A DNA stretch of 64,000 nt from Lacrimispora indolis DSM 755 (GTDB lineage: Bacteria; Bacillota; Clostridia; Lachnospirales; Lachnospiraceae): assembly GCF_000526995.1 (NCBI RefSeq), contig NZ_AZUI01000001.1, positions 5,870,001-5,934,000 on the forward strand. Reading direction: 5' to 3'. Below, in pieces: positions 27,536 to 37,217 of the stretch. The notes under the pieces are model-generated. The model made no database searches. It was not told the origin of the DNA and saw only the letters and a list, made by a program, of their open reading frames with translations. The translations under genes and the position numbers were made by a program. Position 1 is the stretch's first letter. Every line of letters begins with the position of its first letter.

Positions 27536-28582
27536 TTATTTCAAGCGGAGAATCAGATCCTCAATATTTACTTCTGTTTCAATCATCCCATTCTCTCTCA
27601 TAAACTGTTCTGTTTTCTTCATTGATACAATATCATCATCCGTTATTTCCGTGTTAAAATCGTACATGGGAAACATTTCTTTCACGGCGTCAATGCTGAG
27701 TTCAGTTTCTTTTGCCGTAATGTCCAGGATTTCCTCCGGGTTATCTTTCATGTAATCCTGGATCTTATCCTGAGCCTCAAGAAATGTTTTTATTAAAAGA
27801 GGATTTTTTTCATAGAATTCGTTGCTGGTCGCGACTACGATAATGGCATCAACAAGTCCCTTGCCGCTGGTCACGATGCGGTAACCGTCCTTTTCCATAT
27901 TATAAGCCACCGGGCCTGCCAGAAGAGCACAATCCACTGTACCGCCGGCAAGCGCTGCCTGTGCATCAGGAATCCCCATTGAAACAAATTCCACATCGCT
28001 TTCCGACATTCCCGCTGCTGCCAGATATGCAGCCAGTAGCTCATGCAGGATGGTTCCCTTGGGTCCCGCGATCTTTTTTCCCTTTAAATCCTGAGCGGTC
28101 TGTATCGTACTGTCCTTTCCAGTGAACAGCCGAAAAGCTTCCGGAGAGCGGCTGTAGGTGCTGATGATCTTTATATCCGCATCATTAGCTGCAGACAAAA
28201 TAACGGAGGTGGCACCAACTGCATACAAAAACTGAATGTCGCCGGAAGCCAGCGCCTGTGTCTGCTCTGGACCGGTTGTTAAATTGGAGTATTCCACTTC
28301 AAGTCCATATTGGGAATAGACTTCATTGAAAATTCCTCTTTCCTTTTCCACAATAGACGGCACATTCAACGGAGATTTTACATAGGTGATACCGATCTTG
28401 CTTACGGTGAATTGAGGATCCGTTTCTGCTGCCGTTTCTGATTCCTCTTCCGTAGATTCTGCAGAGTTTGCCGGGGCTCCTGTTCCTGCCGGCTGTGTAT
28501 TAGACGAACCGGCACAGGCCGTCAATACGGAAACGCCGATTAAGGCGGACATAAATATAGATAAAATACGCTTCAATTTCAT
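27536..28582 (-). CDS. NMT1/SsuA-type ABC transporter substrate-binding lipoprotein
   Basis: 348 residues. The lipobox is LTAC (Cys near residue 22), followed by an Ala/Thr/Glu-rich linker. The body fits the NMT1/THI5-like and SsuA/TauA class: GIFNEVYSQYGLEVEYSNL, a QALASGDIQFLYAVG ligand loop, DLKGKKIAGPKGT and ALAGGTVDCALL. Members bind sulfonates, nitrate, thiamine precursors or similar small molecules. The ATG at 28582 is chosen for its AAAGGAG site; an upstream ATG lacks one. It is the last gene of the operon that begins with the hydrogenase-like protein. The ligand is unknown. Confidence 0.88.
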   Translation of the reverse strand: MKLKRILSIFMSALIGVSVLTACAGSSNTQPAGTGAPANSAESTEEESETAAETDPQFTVSKIGITYVKSPLNVPSIVEKERGIFNEVYSQYGLEVEYSNLTTGPEQTQALASGDIQFLYAVGATSVILSAANDADIKIISTYSRSPEAFRLFTGKDSTIQTAQDLKGKKIAGPKGTILHELLAAYLAAAGMSESDVEFVSMGIPDAQAALAGGTVDCALLAGPVAYNMEKDGYRIVTSGKGLVDAIIVVATSNEFYEKNPLLIKTFLEAQDKIQDYMKDNPEEILDITAKETELSIDAVKEMFPMYDFNTEITDDDIVSMKKTEQFMRENGMIETEVNIEDLILRLK

Positions 28583-28596
28583 ATATCGCTCCTTTG

Positions 28597-29304
28597 TCAT
28601 AATGTAGTTATAATATTTTTTTTAATTTCTATAAGATCCGAGGAAAGAAGATCTCTTGGATAGGTGTAGCCCGACAAAGAAATTTCCTGTTCCACACTTC
28701 CCTGCTTAAGAACCAGAATTTTCTGCCCGATTAAAAGAGCCTCATCAATGCTGTGGGTTACGAAAACAATGCTTTTTTTCTGCAGGGAATAAATACGTAT
28801 CAATTCATCCTGCATGACAGTTCTGGTAAAATAATCCAATGCGGCAAAGGGCTCGTCCATCAGGATCAATTCCGGATTATAGGCCAGCGCACGGGCCAGG
28901 GATACCCTTTGCTGCATACCTCCGGAAAGCTGCATGGGACGGGCCTTTTCAAAACCTGTCAGTCCTACGGTATGGATCAGGGCCTGAATATCTGGTACGG
29001 ATATGCGTCTTTGGGGCAGCCCGAACCCTATATTTTTCCAGACAGTAAGCCAGGGCATCAGGCGGGGTTCCTGAAAAACCATACCAATCTTGCCATGGTC
29101 CGGGATATCCAGGGTGCCGCTGTCGTAGGGCTCCAATCCGCCCAGAATCCGAAGAAGCGTAGTCTTGCCGCAGCCACTTCTTCCTAAAATCACCGTTATG
29201 CTCTCTTTCGGAAATTCTGCCGTCAGGTTATCCAGAACCTTCATGCGATTCTCTGCCACCTGATAACTTTTGCATAACTTCTCTATTTTAACTCCAGCTG
29301 TCAT
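28597..29304 (-). CDS. SsuB/TauB-type ABC transporter ATPase
   Basis: 235 residues. Walker [12 protein letters not shown], signature [15 protein letters not shown], Walker [13 protein letters not shown] and the H-loop in [10 protein letters not shown] place it in the nitrate/sulfonate/taurine ATPase class. The ATG at 29304, preceded by GGAGG, is used; a longer frame to 29370 has no site. The start overlaps the permease end by 17 bases, suggesting coupled translation. Confidence 0.92.
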   Translation of the reverse strand: MTAGVKIEKLCKSYQVAENRMKVLDNLTAEFPKESITVILGRSGCGKTTLLRILGGLEPYDSGTLDIPDHGKIGMVFQEPRLMPWLTVWKNIGFGLPQRRISVPDIQALIHTVGLTGFEKARPMQLSGGMQQRVSLARALAYNPELILMDEPFAALDYFTRTVMQDELIRIYSLQKKSIVFVTHSIDEALLIGQKILVLKQGSVEQEISLSGYTYPRDLLSSDLIEIKKNIITTL

Positions 29305-30046
29305 CCACACCTCCATGTAATATTCTGCGGATCGCCAGGGAAAGCAGACGGTCACACAGATAGCCCACAATACCTATCACAAAAATCCCCACAACCACCT
29401 TATCAGAACGGGACATCTGCTGAGCATCCAGAATCATATAACCCAGACCGCTGGAGGCCGCGATCATTTCTGCACCTATGATTGCGCGCCAGCTGTACCC
29501 CAGGCCCACTCTCATGCCCACAAGAATATCCGGAAGTGCATTGGGAAGCATGATTTTAAAAAAGACCTTCATTTTGGAAAATCCTAACGAATATCCTACT
29601 TCCAAAAGTTTGACATCACAGGCTGCAAGTCCTTTTTTAATATTCAGAAACATTGGGAAAAAGGAGGCAAGGACAATAATAATGGTCTTGGATGTCTCTC
29701 CGATGCCAAACCAGAGAATCAGCAGTGCGATCAGGCTTAACGGCGGAACATTACGCATAAATTCCACAAGGTGCTTATAAAACGGCGTGGTTGCAGGATA
29801 CACTCCTGCCAGGACCCCAAGGAGGAGCGCCAGCACAAAAGCGATTATAAACCCGGTAAAAACCCGCAGAAGACTGACCGTAATATGCTGAAACAGCGAA
29901 CCGTTCTGAATCATAGTCAGAAACGCCTGAAAAACCCGTTCGGGGCTAGGCAGAATATATTGACTCCATATTCCCATACCCGATACAGTCTGCCACAGCA
30001 GAAACAGTAGTCCAAGTGGCAAAGCTGCTTTCCACATTTTTCTCAT
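29288..30046 (-). CDS. SsuC/TauC-type ABC transporter permease
   Basis: 252 residues with about six membrane segments. The coupling motif [38 protein letters not shown] is the EAA loop of the SsuC/TauC/NrtB class (described at about residues 140-178). It starts with ATG behind AGGGAG, nine bases after the hydrogenase-like gene, in the operon 30667-27536. Confidence 0.92.
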   Translation of the reverse strand: MRKMWKAALPLGLLFLLWQTVSGMGIWSQYILPSPERVFQAFLTMIQNGSLFQHITVSLLRVFTGFIIAFVLALLLGVLAGVYPATTPFYKHLVEFMRNVPPLSLIALLILWFGIGETSKTIIIVLASFFPMFLNIKKGLAACDVKLLEVGYSLGFSKMKVFFKIMLPNALPDILVGMRVGLGYSWRAIIGAEMIAASSGLGYMILDAQQMSRSDKVVVGIFVIGIVGYLCDRLLSLAIRRILHGGVDDSWS

Positions 30047-30055
30047 AGTCTCTCC

Positions 30056-30667
30056 CTATACCCCGTCTCCATGATGACACCCTCTGGAACAGTACAGAAG
30101 CTCCACGATCCCTTTCTCGGACTTCCGGTTAATTGAGGAAAAGTAAAGATCGATTTTTTCCCTGTCATCCAACACGACCACCTGCTCCTCATGACCGCTA
30201 AAAAAGCCCGGAGGAATCGGACTATCAGCCAGTTTCTTTCCAAGTAACGGGATATTTTCTAAACGGGCAAATTCTTTCCACGTACAAAAACTTGTCTCTG
30301 GCAGTCCGATGCGGCTTCCCAAATCAGAAAGCGCCTTGCAGGGCGTGATGATCCATAAAGCTCCCTGACCGGACAGCCTTTTATGCAGTTCTCTGGCACA
30401 GTGTATAAGAATCGGCTCAATAGGTGGAAATTCCAGAAAATCCGGAGAATATACTTCTTTTATGTAGTCTACAGCCATGGGACATCGGACATCTGCGATA
30501 CAGGTGCGGGCTCTGTCTAGGGCAGACCTGTATTTCCCCTTAACTGCAGCAATATGATCTTCCCGGCAGGACACCGGCTCATAACCTTTTTCCACCAAAT
30601 ACTTTTCCAGCGTTTCATTTACATACATTTTAGTTACCACAGGGTTTAACCAGATAAATTTGCGCAC
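30056..30667 (-). CDS. Small [FeFe]-hydrogenase H-cluster-domain-like protein
   Basis: 203 residues, with no ferredoxin domain. Cysteines at 62 (RCPMAV), 110 (ITPCKAL) and 193/197 (YCSRGCHHGDGV) fall in the order and context of the L1, L2 and L3 motifs of [FeFe]-hydrogenase catalytic domains (TSCCP, PCxxK, CxxGCxxGGG). The protein is much shorter than a real hydrogenase, and L1 lacks the paired Cys. It may bind an iron-sulfur cluster or act as a sensor or metal-handling factor. GTG start behind AAGGAGGA. It is the first gene of an ABC-transporter operon whose promoter carries the operator also found at the siderophore operon. Hydrogenase activity is not claimed. Confidence 0.6.
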   Translation of the reverse strand: MRKFIWLNPVVTKMYVNETLEKYLVEKGYEPVSCREDHIAAVKGKYRSALDRARTCIADVRCPMAVDYIKEVYSPDFLEFPPIEPILIHCARELHKRLSGQGALWIITPCKALSDLGSRIGLPETSFCTWKEFARLENIPLLGKKLADSPIPPGFFSGHEEQVVVLDDREKIDLYFSSINRKSEKGIVELLYCSRGCHHGDGV

Positions 30668-30686
30668 GACTCCTCCTTACTCCTTA

Positions 30687-30735
30687 GTTAGTTTTGCCTA
30701 ACCGGTATTGTAAACGAGTTTTATGAATTTGTCAA
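30687..30735 (-). promoter_or_regulatory. Promoter and 16-bp operator of the hydrogenase-like/ABC operon
   Basis: On the minus strand: -35 TTGACA (30730-30735), 17-bp spacer, -10 TACAAT (30707-30712). Four bases downstream is GTTAGGCAAAACTAAC (30687-30702), identical, in reverse orientation, to the site at 15212-15227. A repressor here would block initiation. Confidence 0.75.
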
Positions 30736-30779
30736 GCCGGTATTCCCCCTCTCTTTGCGATTGAATATGTTACTGCTTT

Positions 30780-30870
30780 GATTTCATAATGATACAAATA
30801 AAGTGCGGCTCCAATCCTGGAAACGCACTCTATTTGTCATATTCACATATTTTGCAATTTAAGGAGTCAT
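30780..30870 (-). repeat. IS3-family orfA relic with hairpin
   Basis: On the minus strand SAFPGL is readable, then after a frame change AALYLYHYEIK, both from IS3/IS150 OrfA. The hairpin GACAAATAGAGTGCG...CGCACTTTATTTGTATC spans about 30793-30838. It lies beyond the stop of the GH2 gene (minus strand) and could terminate that operon. Confidence 0.65.
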
Positions 30871-30913
30871 GATAAATGAAAAGTTCTTTAACTTTCTAAA
30901 CAAGTTTCCAAGC

Positions 30914-32686
30914 CTATTCCATTGACTGATAATACTCCTGCATTACATAAAACGCTTTTTTCTTTCTATTCTTATCCATGTCCACCAGCCCTTTGCTGTT
31001 TTTCCCGCCCTGCATCGGGTTCTTGCGGATTGGTGATATAAAATCAAACAGTATCCACGGAAAAAATCCCTGCAGTCTGCCCATGGTGTATTCAATCTGC
31101 TTTCTGTATACTTTCTCCTGATGCTCCTCTGTGAAAAGCTCTTCCGCTCCTCCGTGATGCCCGGTCCTGGCTCCGGCGCCGGTCTCAGTAATTGCCAGCG
31201 GTTTGTTAATGACCGTGTTCTCCAGGATCCTGGCAACACCCTCGTAATCCCGGTAATACCATCCATAGTATTCATTAAACGAGACGATATCAACAAACGC
31301 GGCCAGTCGATCCTTCACTGACATGGTATCCAGATCCACGAGGCAGGCCGCGCTTACCGGACGTGATGGATCATATTCGTGGCAGGTATCAATCAGACGT
31401 TTCATGAAGCTCAGCCGTTCTTCTGTATCCGGATTTTCATTGCCCACGCTCCAGATAATCACACTGGCCCGGTTTTTATCACGTTTCATCAGCTCCAGCA
31501 GCTGATTCTGCGCATTCAGAAACGTTTCTTCGTTAGTAAAATCCACCGCCCAGTACACAGGAATCTCCTCCCATAGCAGCAAACCGTACCGGTCCGCCAG
31601 CTGTGACATTTTCTCACTGTGGGGATAATGGGCCAGACGCAAGGCATTGCATCCCATTTCCTTGGCGGTATGGATGATATCCATCTGCTCTTCTTCGCTC
31701 AAAGTCCGGCCGCCAGCCCGGCTCTCCTCATGGCAGCAAACACCTTTCAGAAAAATTTCCTGTCCGTTGAGCAGAATTTTCTTGCCCTGAGTCTTTATCT
31801 CCCTGAAACCGACCAGGTCTTCCACCCGGTCAGACCCGCAGACCGCTGCCACCGTGTACAGCCGAGGATTCTCAGGACTCCAAAGTTCCGGACGGGCCGA
31901 AGCGCGAAGAACGGCTTCCCCGTTCTCATCAGTGAAAACCGGCTCATCAATCCCCAGTTCCTCGATGAAAAACCGGCAGTTTTGTCCAGCCAATGCGCTG
32001 CTCAAAGTAATCTTCATTTCAATCTTCTCAAAGTTTGTATCCGGGACCAGGCTGCAGAAAAAGTCCTGAATAAACACCTGGGGCAGACGGAATAATTCCA
32101 CGGAACGGGTGATGCCTCCATAATTGAACCAGTCGTAGTTCATGGATGGAATCTGATCCAGTTCCCTGCGGTTGTTCACCGTGATCATCAGCCGGTTCTC
32201 TCCCGCCAGTTCGTCGGTAAGTTCCGCGCAAAATGGTGTAAAACCACCCTGGTGTCTGGCCAGCAGGGTTCCGTTCAGCCAGATCCGGCACTCGTAATTA
32301 GCAGCCCCAACTCTTAAGAATACCCGTTCTCCCTCCTGCTCCTTTTCGTAAATAAAGGTTCTGAAATAGGCGGATTCACCCTCGTAATACCAGTATTGGT
32401 CGCGGATACAGTTCCAACATCCTGGCACTGACACCTTTTCTAAGTGAGAAAAGTCTAAATCCATGGGCACATATCTCCCCTGGTCATCCTTATCCAGGGC
32501 CGAAAACAGTTGTTTTCTGGTTATGGTCTGAAACACGTCAGGAGTGAACCCCCACTCTCCATCCAGCGATTCCCGACGGCGTTTATGGGTAAAGATAAAA
32601 TCCCTGGCCGTGAGCAAAGAAATCCTGTTCTTCCTGTCAAAATCCAGATTCAGGATACTGTCATAATTCTGTTCCATCTTATTCAT
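30914..32686 (-). CDS. Glycoside hydrolase family 2 protein (beta-glucuronidase-like)
   Basis: 590 residues. The sugar-binding jelly-roll domain (about 40-190) contains VPGCWN and RIWLNG; an Ig-like domain and the TIM barrel (about 290-590) follow. The acid/base Glu is in WSVGNE (near 412) and the nucleophile Glu in ITETGAGA (near 499). These and the overall length fit GH2 beta-glucuronidases. There is no signal peptide, so it acts on imported oligosaccharides. The ATG at 32686 behind AGAGGA is preferred. It is the last gene of an operon with a CUT1 ABC importer and a propeller protein. Beta-glucuronidase versus beta-galactosidase specificity is not settled by sequence alone. Confidence 0.85.
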   Translation of the reverse strand: MNKMEQNYDSILNLDFDRKNRISLLTARDFIFTHKRRRESLDGEWGFTPDVFQTITRKQLFSALDKDDQGRYVPMDLDFSHLEKVSVPGCWNCIRDQYWYYEGESAYFRTFIYEKEQEGERVFLRVGAANYECRIWLNGTLLARHQGGFTPFCAELTDELAGENRLMITVNNRRELDQIPSMNYDWFNYGGITRSVELFRLPQVFIQDFFCSLVPDTNFEKIEMKITLSSALAGQNCRFFIEELGIDEPVFTDENGEAVLRASARPELWSPENPRLYTVAAVCGSDRVEDLVGFREIKTQGKKILLNGQEIFLKGVCCHEESRAGGRTLSEEEQMDIIHTAKEMGCNALRLAHYPHSEKMSQLADRYGLLLWEEIPVYWAVDFTNEETFLNAQNQLLELMKRDKNRASVIIWSVGNENPDTEERLSFMKRLIDTCHEYDPSRPVSAACLVDLDTMSVKDRLAAFVDIVSFNEYYGWYYRDYEGVARILENTVINKPLAITETGAGARTGHHGGAEELFTEEHQEKVYRKQIEYTMGRLQGFFPWILFDFISPIRKNPMQGGKNSKGLVDMDKNRKKKAFYVMQEYYQSME

Positions 32687-32728
32687 AATCATTCCTCTTT
32701 CTTCCCTCTGCATTCATCATTTTATCAA

Positions 32729-33580
32729 TCAACCTTTTACGCTGCCTGCGGCAATCCCATCCATAACCTTTCGCTGAGTCACCAGGAACACCAAAACCAC
32801 CGGAAGTGAAATCGTGGTGGATAAGGCTGCGGTCATGGACATATCAACACCCAGGTCAGAATTTAAGTTTACCAGCATTGCTGCCAGATTATAAGTGCTC
32901 ATATCCTTGGACAGCATCAGCACCGGAAGCCATAATCCCCAGCTGGACAAAAAAGAAATTAGTGTGGCCGTAGTAAACACCGGGTACATGACCGGCACCA
33001 CAATCCGGAAAAACAGCTGAAACTCCCCGGCCCCGTCCAGAGTTGCCGATTCGATCAGATCATAGGGCAGGGACTTAAAAAAGTTTTTAAACAGGAAAAA
33101 CGGCAGGGCCGCGCCCCACGCGCCTGTGGACGAGGCAAAGATGATTCCCCAGAAGTTGCCGGTTCCGTACAGCTTTAGCTGCACCACGATCACATACAGC
33201 GGAATGAGCAGCAGCACCGCCGGATACATCAGGCCTAAGCTGAAAGATTTCTCAATCACAGAAAATGCCGGCAGATCAGCTCTCCGGTAGAGGGCATAAC
33301 CACCCAGTGACGTGGCAAGCACCACCAGAAGCGTGCTCCCTCCGGCGATGATCACACTGTTTTTAAAGTAATGCCCAATGGGATTGCCCGACAAAGTCAT
33401 GATCCCCTGCCATCCCGACAGCACCCAGCGTTTGGGTAACAGGGACAGAGGGTACTTAATGATTTCCTGGTTGGTCTTAAAAGATCCGAAAAGCATCCAC
33501 AAAAAGGGATAAATCATTATAAATGAAATCAGGGCCAAAATCAGATAAACCAACAGGGTAACCACCTTATTTGCTTTCAT
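32729..33580 (-). CDS. CUT1 sugar ABC transporter permease (MalG/LacG type)
   Basis: 283 residues, six membrane segments. The EAA motif reads YDLIESATLDGAGEFQLFFR (about residues 175-194), which contacts the shared ATPase. The segment IYPFLWMLFGSFKTNQEI near the N-terminus is typical of MalG-type subunits. AAGGAGG precedes the ATG at 33580, which overlaps the previous permease gene by 14 bases. No ATPase gene is present in the operon, as usual for Firmicutes that use one MsmK-type ATPase. Confidence 0.9.
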   Translation of the reverse strand: MKANKVVTLLVYLILALISFIMIYPFLWMLFGSFKTNQEIIKYPLSLLPKRWVLSGWQGIMTLSGNPIGHYFKNSVIIAGGSTLLVVLATSLGGYALYRRADLPAFSVIEKSFSLGLMYPAVLLLIPLYVIVVQLKLYGTGNFWGIIFASSTGAWGAALPFFLFKNFFKSLPYDLIESATLDGAGEFQLFFRIVVPVMYPVFTTATLISFLSSWGLWLPVLMLSKDMSTYNLAAMLVNLNSDLGVDMSMTAALSTTISLPVVLVFLVTQRKVMDGIAAGSVKG

Positions 33581-34484
33581 TGAACCGCCTCCTTCCCCAT
33601 GAGCCTGCAAATGTCAGGCCAATGATCAGCAGGAACAGGAACGTGGCAATAGCTGTCGCCATGCCGAAGTCCATTTTTTCGTATTTGCTGTATGCATAGT
33701 AGGACAGAAAATTGGTGGCATAATTGGGACCGCCGAACGTGATGATCCTGGACACCGTATAGGTTTTCATAAACTGAATCACAGCGTACACCAGATTCAG
33801 CATCAGCGCAGGGCGCAGGGAGGGCAGGGTGATGTAGCGATACATCTGCCAGCCATTGGCGCCGTCAGTGGTTGCCGCCTCATACATGCTCCTATCGATC
33901 AGCTGATAATTGGTTAGAAAAATAATAGTGTAAAGGCCCACATGCTTCCACAGCTCCACAAAGGCAAGTACCACGATTGCCAGTCCGCCGCTGGTCAGCC
34001 AGCTCTGAGGCGGAATTCCCAGCAGCTTAAGCAGGCTGTTCATCGCACCATTGCTGTTAAAGAACTGCTTCCACACGACCGCACTGACCACGTCCGGCGT
34101 GATAAACGGGATAAATACCGCCAGCTTAAAGAGCAGGCGCGCTGGAGAAGAAAGCCCATGATAGTTTAACAGCTGGGCCAGCGCCAATGCCGCCACAAGA
34201 TTTAAGGGCACACAGATGACGGTAAACAACAGGGTCACCCTCAGGGAATCCCAGAAGTAGGAGTCCTGAAACAGCTTAAGATAATTGCCCAGCCCAACAA
34301 ATTCCGGCTTCGTCAATACCGTATTGGTCTTAAAAAAAGAATAAAAGATACTGGATAACATGGGATAAACGCCAAAGACGACCGAGAGCAGGCCAAAAAG
34401 GCCGATAAACAGATACAGTATCCAGTATTTTTTTAACGCAGCCCCCCATTTCCAATGGGAGGCCAGATTGTTTCGTGATCTCAT
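33567..34484 (-). CDS. CUT1 sugar ABC transporter permease (MalF/LacF type)
   Basis: 305 residues with six membrane segments and the coupling loop MYEAATTDGANGWQMYRYIT (about residues 200-219). It pairs with the permease at 32729. The ATG at 34484 is preferred with GAGGTG six bases upstream; a GTG four codons earlier overlaps the binding-protein stop. The substrate is probably the oligosaccharide hydrolysed by the GH2 enzyme. Confidence 0.9.
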   Translation of the reverse strand: MRSRNNLASHWKWGAALKKYWILYLFIGLFGLLSVVFGVYPMLSSIFYSFFKTNTVLTKPEFVGLGNYLKLFQDSYFWDSLRVTLLFTVICVPLNLVAALALAQLLNYHGLSSPARLLFKLAVFIPFITPDVVSAVVWKQFFNSNGAMNSLLKLLGIPPQSWLTSGGLAIVVLAFVELWKHVGLYTIIFLTNYQLIDRSMYEAATTDGANGWQMYRYITLPSLRPALMLNLVYAVIQFMKTYTVSRIITFGGPNYATNFLSYYAYSKYEKMDFGMATAIATFLFLLIIGLTFAGSWGRRRFNESK

Positions 34485-34492
34485 GAAACACC

Positions 34493-35851
34493 TCACTTGT
34501 TCTGCTCAATCACTCTGTTCAGATCCTCATGCAGCTTTTCTACCGCGGCTTTAATCTCTGCCTCATCCTTTGCCTGATAGGCGCCGGTCAGCCCCTTTTC
34601 GTAGGTTTCCAGCAGCTCGGGATAATACGTAAAGCTTCCAACATAAGAATCACTTGGATAGATGGGAATCGAGGAGTCAAAGAATATTTTCTGGTTCTTG
34701 CTCAGCTGATTCTGATCCACCACATCATAATCCATACAGGAACCCATGGTATCAAAGCTGGCCTTTTGAGCAGCCTCCGACAGACAGTAGGATAAGAATA
34801 CCTTAGCAGCCTCTTTCTCCGGCGCGTTCTTCGGCATCGCCAGTCCCCGGACTCCGCCCAGGAAGAGTCCGCCCTTCCCGCTGTTGTCTAAGGACGGCCA
34901 AGTGGTCACCTCGTATTCTCCGACACCGCTGTCCGGCTGATCCCAGCCGGCCGCGTTCCAGTTACCGACCCGGAACATGCCCACGCTTCCGCTCTGGATC
35001 TTGGTATACATTGCGGAAAAATCCTCATTAATTGCATCCTTGTCCCAGATGGCATCGGGACCGGAGTAAAGGCCGATGAGCTGCTCAAAATACTTCGCGT
35101 TTTTCTGAATCTGGCTCTCTGGTACGCTGTTAATCCACACATCATTCTGTCCGTTTCCTCCGGTTATAAAGAGATTAAAGATCTGATCCGGACTGGTTCC
35201 CAGATGCAGGGTCCAACCGGCAATTCCAGCCAGCTGATACTCCTTGCCCAGGGCCACAAATTTTTCAAAGGTGTCAGGAACTTTCTCTGCCGTAACTTCC
35301 ACACCGGGCACATCAGTCTTATATCCCAGTCCGTTTACCGAGCGGTTGATGGGGAACGCGATGATCTGTCCATTGGCAGAAATAACCTTTTTGTCCGCAT
35401 CCGTTACCTTCTCCTGATTGGGTGCCGCAGCCAAAACATCGTCCAGTGCCTCAAAGCCGCCGTTGGACTGCTGATGGGTGACCAGCAGACGAGAGGCCTC
35501 ATTAAAGATCAGATCCACTCCGCCATTGGTGGTTACCGCCTGGAGCGCCTTGGTGGTCAGTGTCGCGTTGTCAAAGGTAACCGCGTTGATGGAAAAGTTG
35601 GGATATTCCTTCTGCATCTCGGCTTCAGCGGCCTTGAAGAATGGCAGGCGGGAGTCGTTACCCTCATACCAGATGGTGATGGTGACCGGATCTAAAACGG
35701 CCGCCGCTGATGTGCCGGTATCCTGGTCAGCCCCAGACTTGGCCGGCGTTTCCCCTTTCGTGTCCGTTGATCCGGGCGGAGCTGAATTGCTGCCGCAGGC
35801 AGTAATCAGCATGGCCGTAATCAGTAGCATCGCTGTTGTACGTTTCCTCAT
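34493..35851 (-). CDS. CUT1 sugar ABC transporter substrate-binding lipoprotein
   Basis: 452 residues. The signal peptide ends in ITAC (Cys near residue 19), followed by a Gly/Ser/Thr-rich linker. The body is an extracellular solute-binding protein family 1 fold: TITIWYEGND, FINAVTFDN-like strand order, AMPKNAPEKEAAKVFLSYC. It captures an oligosaccharide for the two downstream permeases. GGAGG precedes the ATG. It starts one base after the propeller gene stop. Confidence 0.9.
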   Translation of the reverse strand: MRKRTTAMLLITAMLITACGSNSAPPGSTDTKGETPAKSGADQDTGTSAAAVLDPVTITIWYEGNDSRLPFFKAAEAEMQKEYPNFSINAVTFDNATLTTKALQAVTTNGGVDLIFNEASRLLVTHQQSNGGFEALDDVLAAAPNQEKVTDADKKVISANGQIIAFPINRSVNGLGYKTDVPGVEVTAEKVPDTFEKFVALGKEYQLAGIAGWTLHLGTSPDQIFNLFITGGNGQNDVWINSVPESQIQKNAKYFEQLIGLYSGPDAIWDKDAINEDFSAMYTKIQSGSVGMFRVGNWNAAGWDQPDSGVGEYEVTTWPSLDNSGKGGLFLGGVRGLAMPKNAPEKEAAKVFLSYCLSEAAQKASFDTMGSCMDYDVVDQNQLSKNQKIFFDSSIPIYPSDSYVGSFTYYPELLETYEKGLTGAYQAKDEAEIKAAVEKLHEDLNRVIEQNK

Positions 35852-35852
35852 T

Positions 35853-37040
35853 TCAAATTCCTCCCAATTTTCTTATTTCTTTCATTGCATCAATTAGTTC
35901 CATTCTATATATGCCACGAAAACCTTCGTGAATAGAATCAAAAGAAACCGTATCGCTCTCCGGTGACCAACGGCAGTGCAGGTCACAGCGAATATCCGTA
36001 ATAGGGGGATAAGGGGAATGAAATCTGCCAATCATCATCCCCTGTTTACTTTCGATATGGTACAGATATACTGGCCGATACTCTTTTTCGTCCTGATACC
36101 CGTCACCGATTACCCATTCGCCGTCCGGCGAGTAGCTGCAGTGTATGTCTTTACGAAACAATGGAGAGTCATAGCGCTCTTCTTGCTGCGTTTCATCCTG
36201 CAGAATATATAAGCCGGCCCCATTACCCCAGCCGCCGTAGATCATCAGGCGGCCACCGATGCCCCAGTGATAATGGGACGCATATGCGTAAGGCCTTAAA
36301 GGATAGACATTACCGTGCAGATCGCTGGTTCCCAAGGCGGTTTTCCATTCTCCATCTGCCTCAGGAAACACTCTGACCAAGAACAGGAACCGGTCGGATT
36401 CCCGGTTAAAGGTGATGTGATTAATGACGATCTTTTTATTCGGAGACCATGGCTGGGGCAGGGCATCATTGATCTGCCGGTAGTTCAAGATCAGCTTTGA
36501 CTGCCCTGTTTGCATATCAATCAGAAAGACTCCGTCCTGCCCGGGAATGTGCACCCCGGCCAATGGATCCTTTTGATTGCAGTATCCATAGCCTGGGCGG
36601 AAATCATAGATACGGCTCATGTTGACAGACAAGCCCCAGCGGCCGTCAGGAGAAACGTTTGTCACTGGACGATCAAGCCTGCGCTCAGCTCCGGTCTTGA
36701 TATTCTTAATCATTCCCCGGTAATTGCCGTTCTCATATATGTTGTAGATGATTTCTTCATAATTTAAGGGGTTCCACTGCAGCATTGCGCCCTGCTGAAA
36801 ATTCCAGGCAGTTGTTCGGGCCAGCTCTTTAAATTCCCCCGTCCCCATGTCCAGCACACCCAGACGGCAGACATCCTTAAGTTCGGGCAGGCGGTCCATG
36901 AAGGACACCTGATGGCAAAGATGCAGTTTTTTATATGGATGAAATGCAGGAATGTCGTAATAGCCGAAAAAGTATTGTTTCCCATCCTTGGGCGATAGTC
37001 TGGTGATCCTGACATTGGTTGCATCTAAAATACCTTTCAT
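35853..37040 (-). CDS. Beta-propeller protein, possible oligosaccharide lyase
   Basis: 395 residues without a signal peptide. Repeated blade-like strands include WGLSVNMSRIYDFRPGYGY, CSYSPDGEWVIGDGYQD and CRWSPESDTVSFDS. Conserved His/Tyr-rich segments (FGYYDIPAFHPYKK, HLCHQVSF, NHITFNRES, YASHYHWG) recall seven-bladed propeller polysaccharide lyases such as oligogalacturonate lyase (PL22) and the ulvan lyase propellers. As first gene of the GH2/CUT1 operon it probably helps break down a uronic-acid-containing oligosaccharide. GAGGAG precedes the ATG. Lyase activity is inference; it may be a non-catalytic binding protein. Confidence 0.6.
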   Translation of the reverse strand: MKGILDATNVRITRLSPKDGKQYFFGYYDIPAFHPYKKLHLCHQVSFMDRLPELKDVCRLGVLDMGTGEFKELARTTAWNFQQGAMLQWNPLNYEEIIYNIYENGNYRGMIKNIKTGAERRLDRPVTNVSPDGRWGLSVNMSRIYDFRPGYGYCNQKDPLAGVHIPGQDGVFLIDMQTGQSKLILNYRQINDALPQPWSPNKKIVINHITFNRESDRFLFLVRVFPEADGEWKTALGTSDLHGNVYPLRPYAYASHYHWGIGGRLMIYGGWGNGAGLYILQDETQQEERYDSPLFRKDIHCSYSPDGEWVIGDGYQDEKEYRPVYLYHIESKQGMMIGRFHSPYPPITDIRCDLHCRWSPESDTVSFDSIHEGFRGIYRMELIDAMKEIRKLGGI

Positions 37041-37217
37041 TGTATATTTCTCCTCTAAAATGATTATTTGTTATTGACATTTAATTTCTTTAATTTATTA
37101 TAAATATAAGGCAATATCAGATGTTTTGCAATTCAAAAACGGACCACGTTTTTGTATATTCAGACCATTTATTTTTTACATAATTACTGCTTCTTTTTTG
37201 AAAGGAAAGATGTGAAG

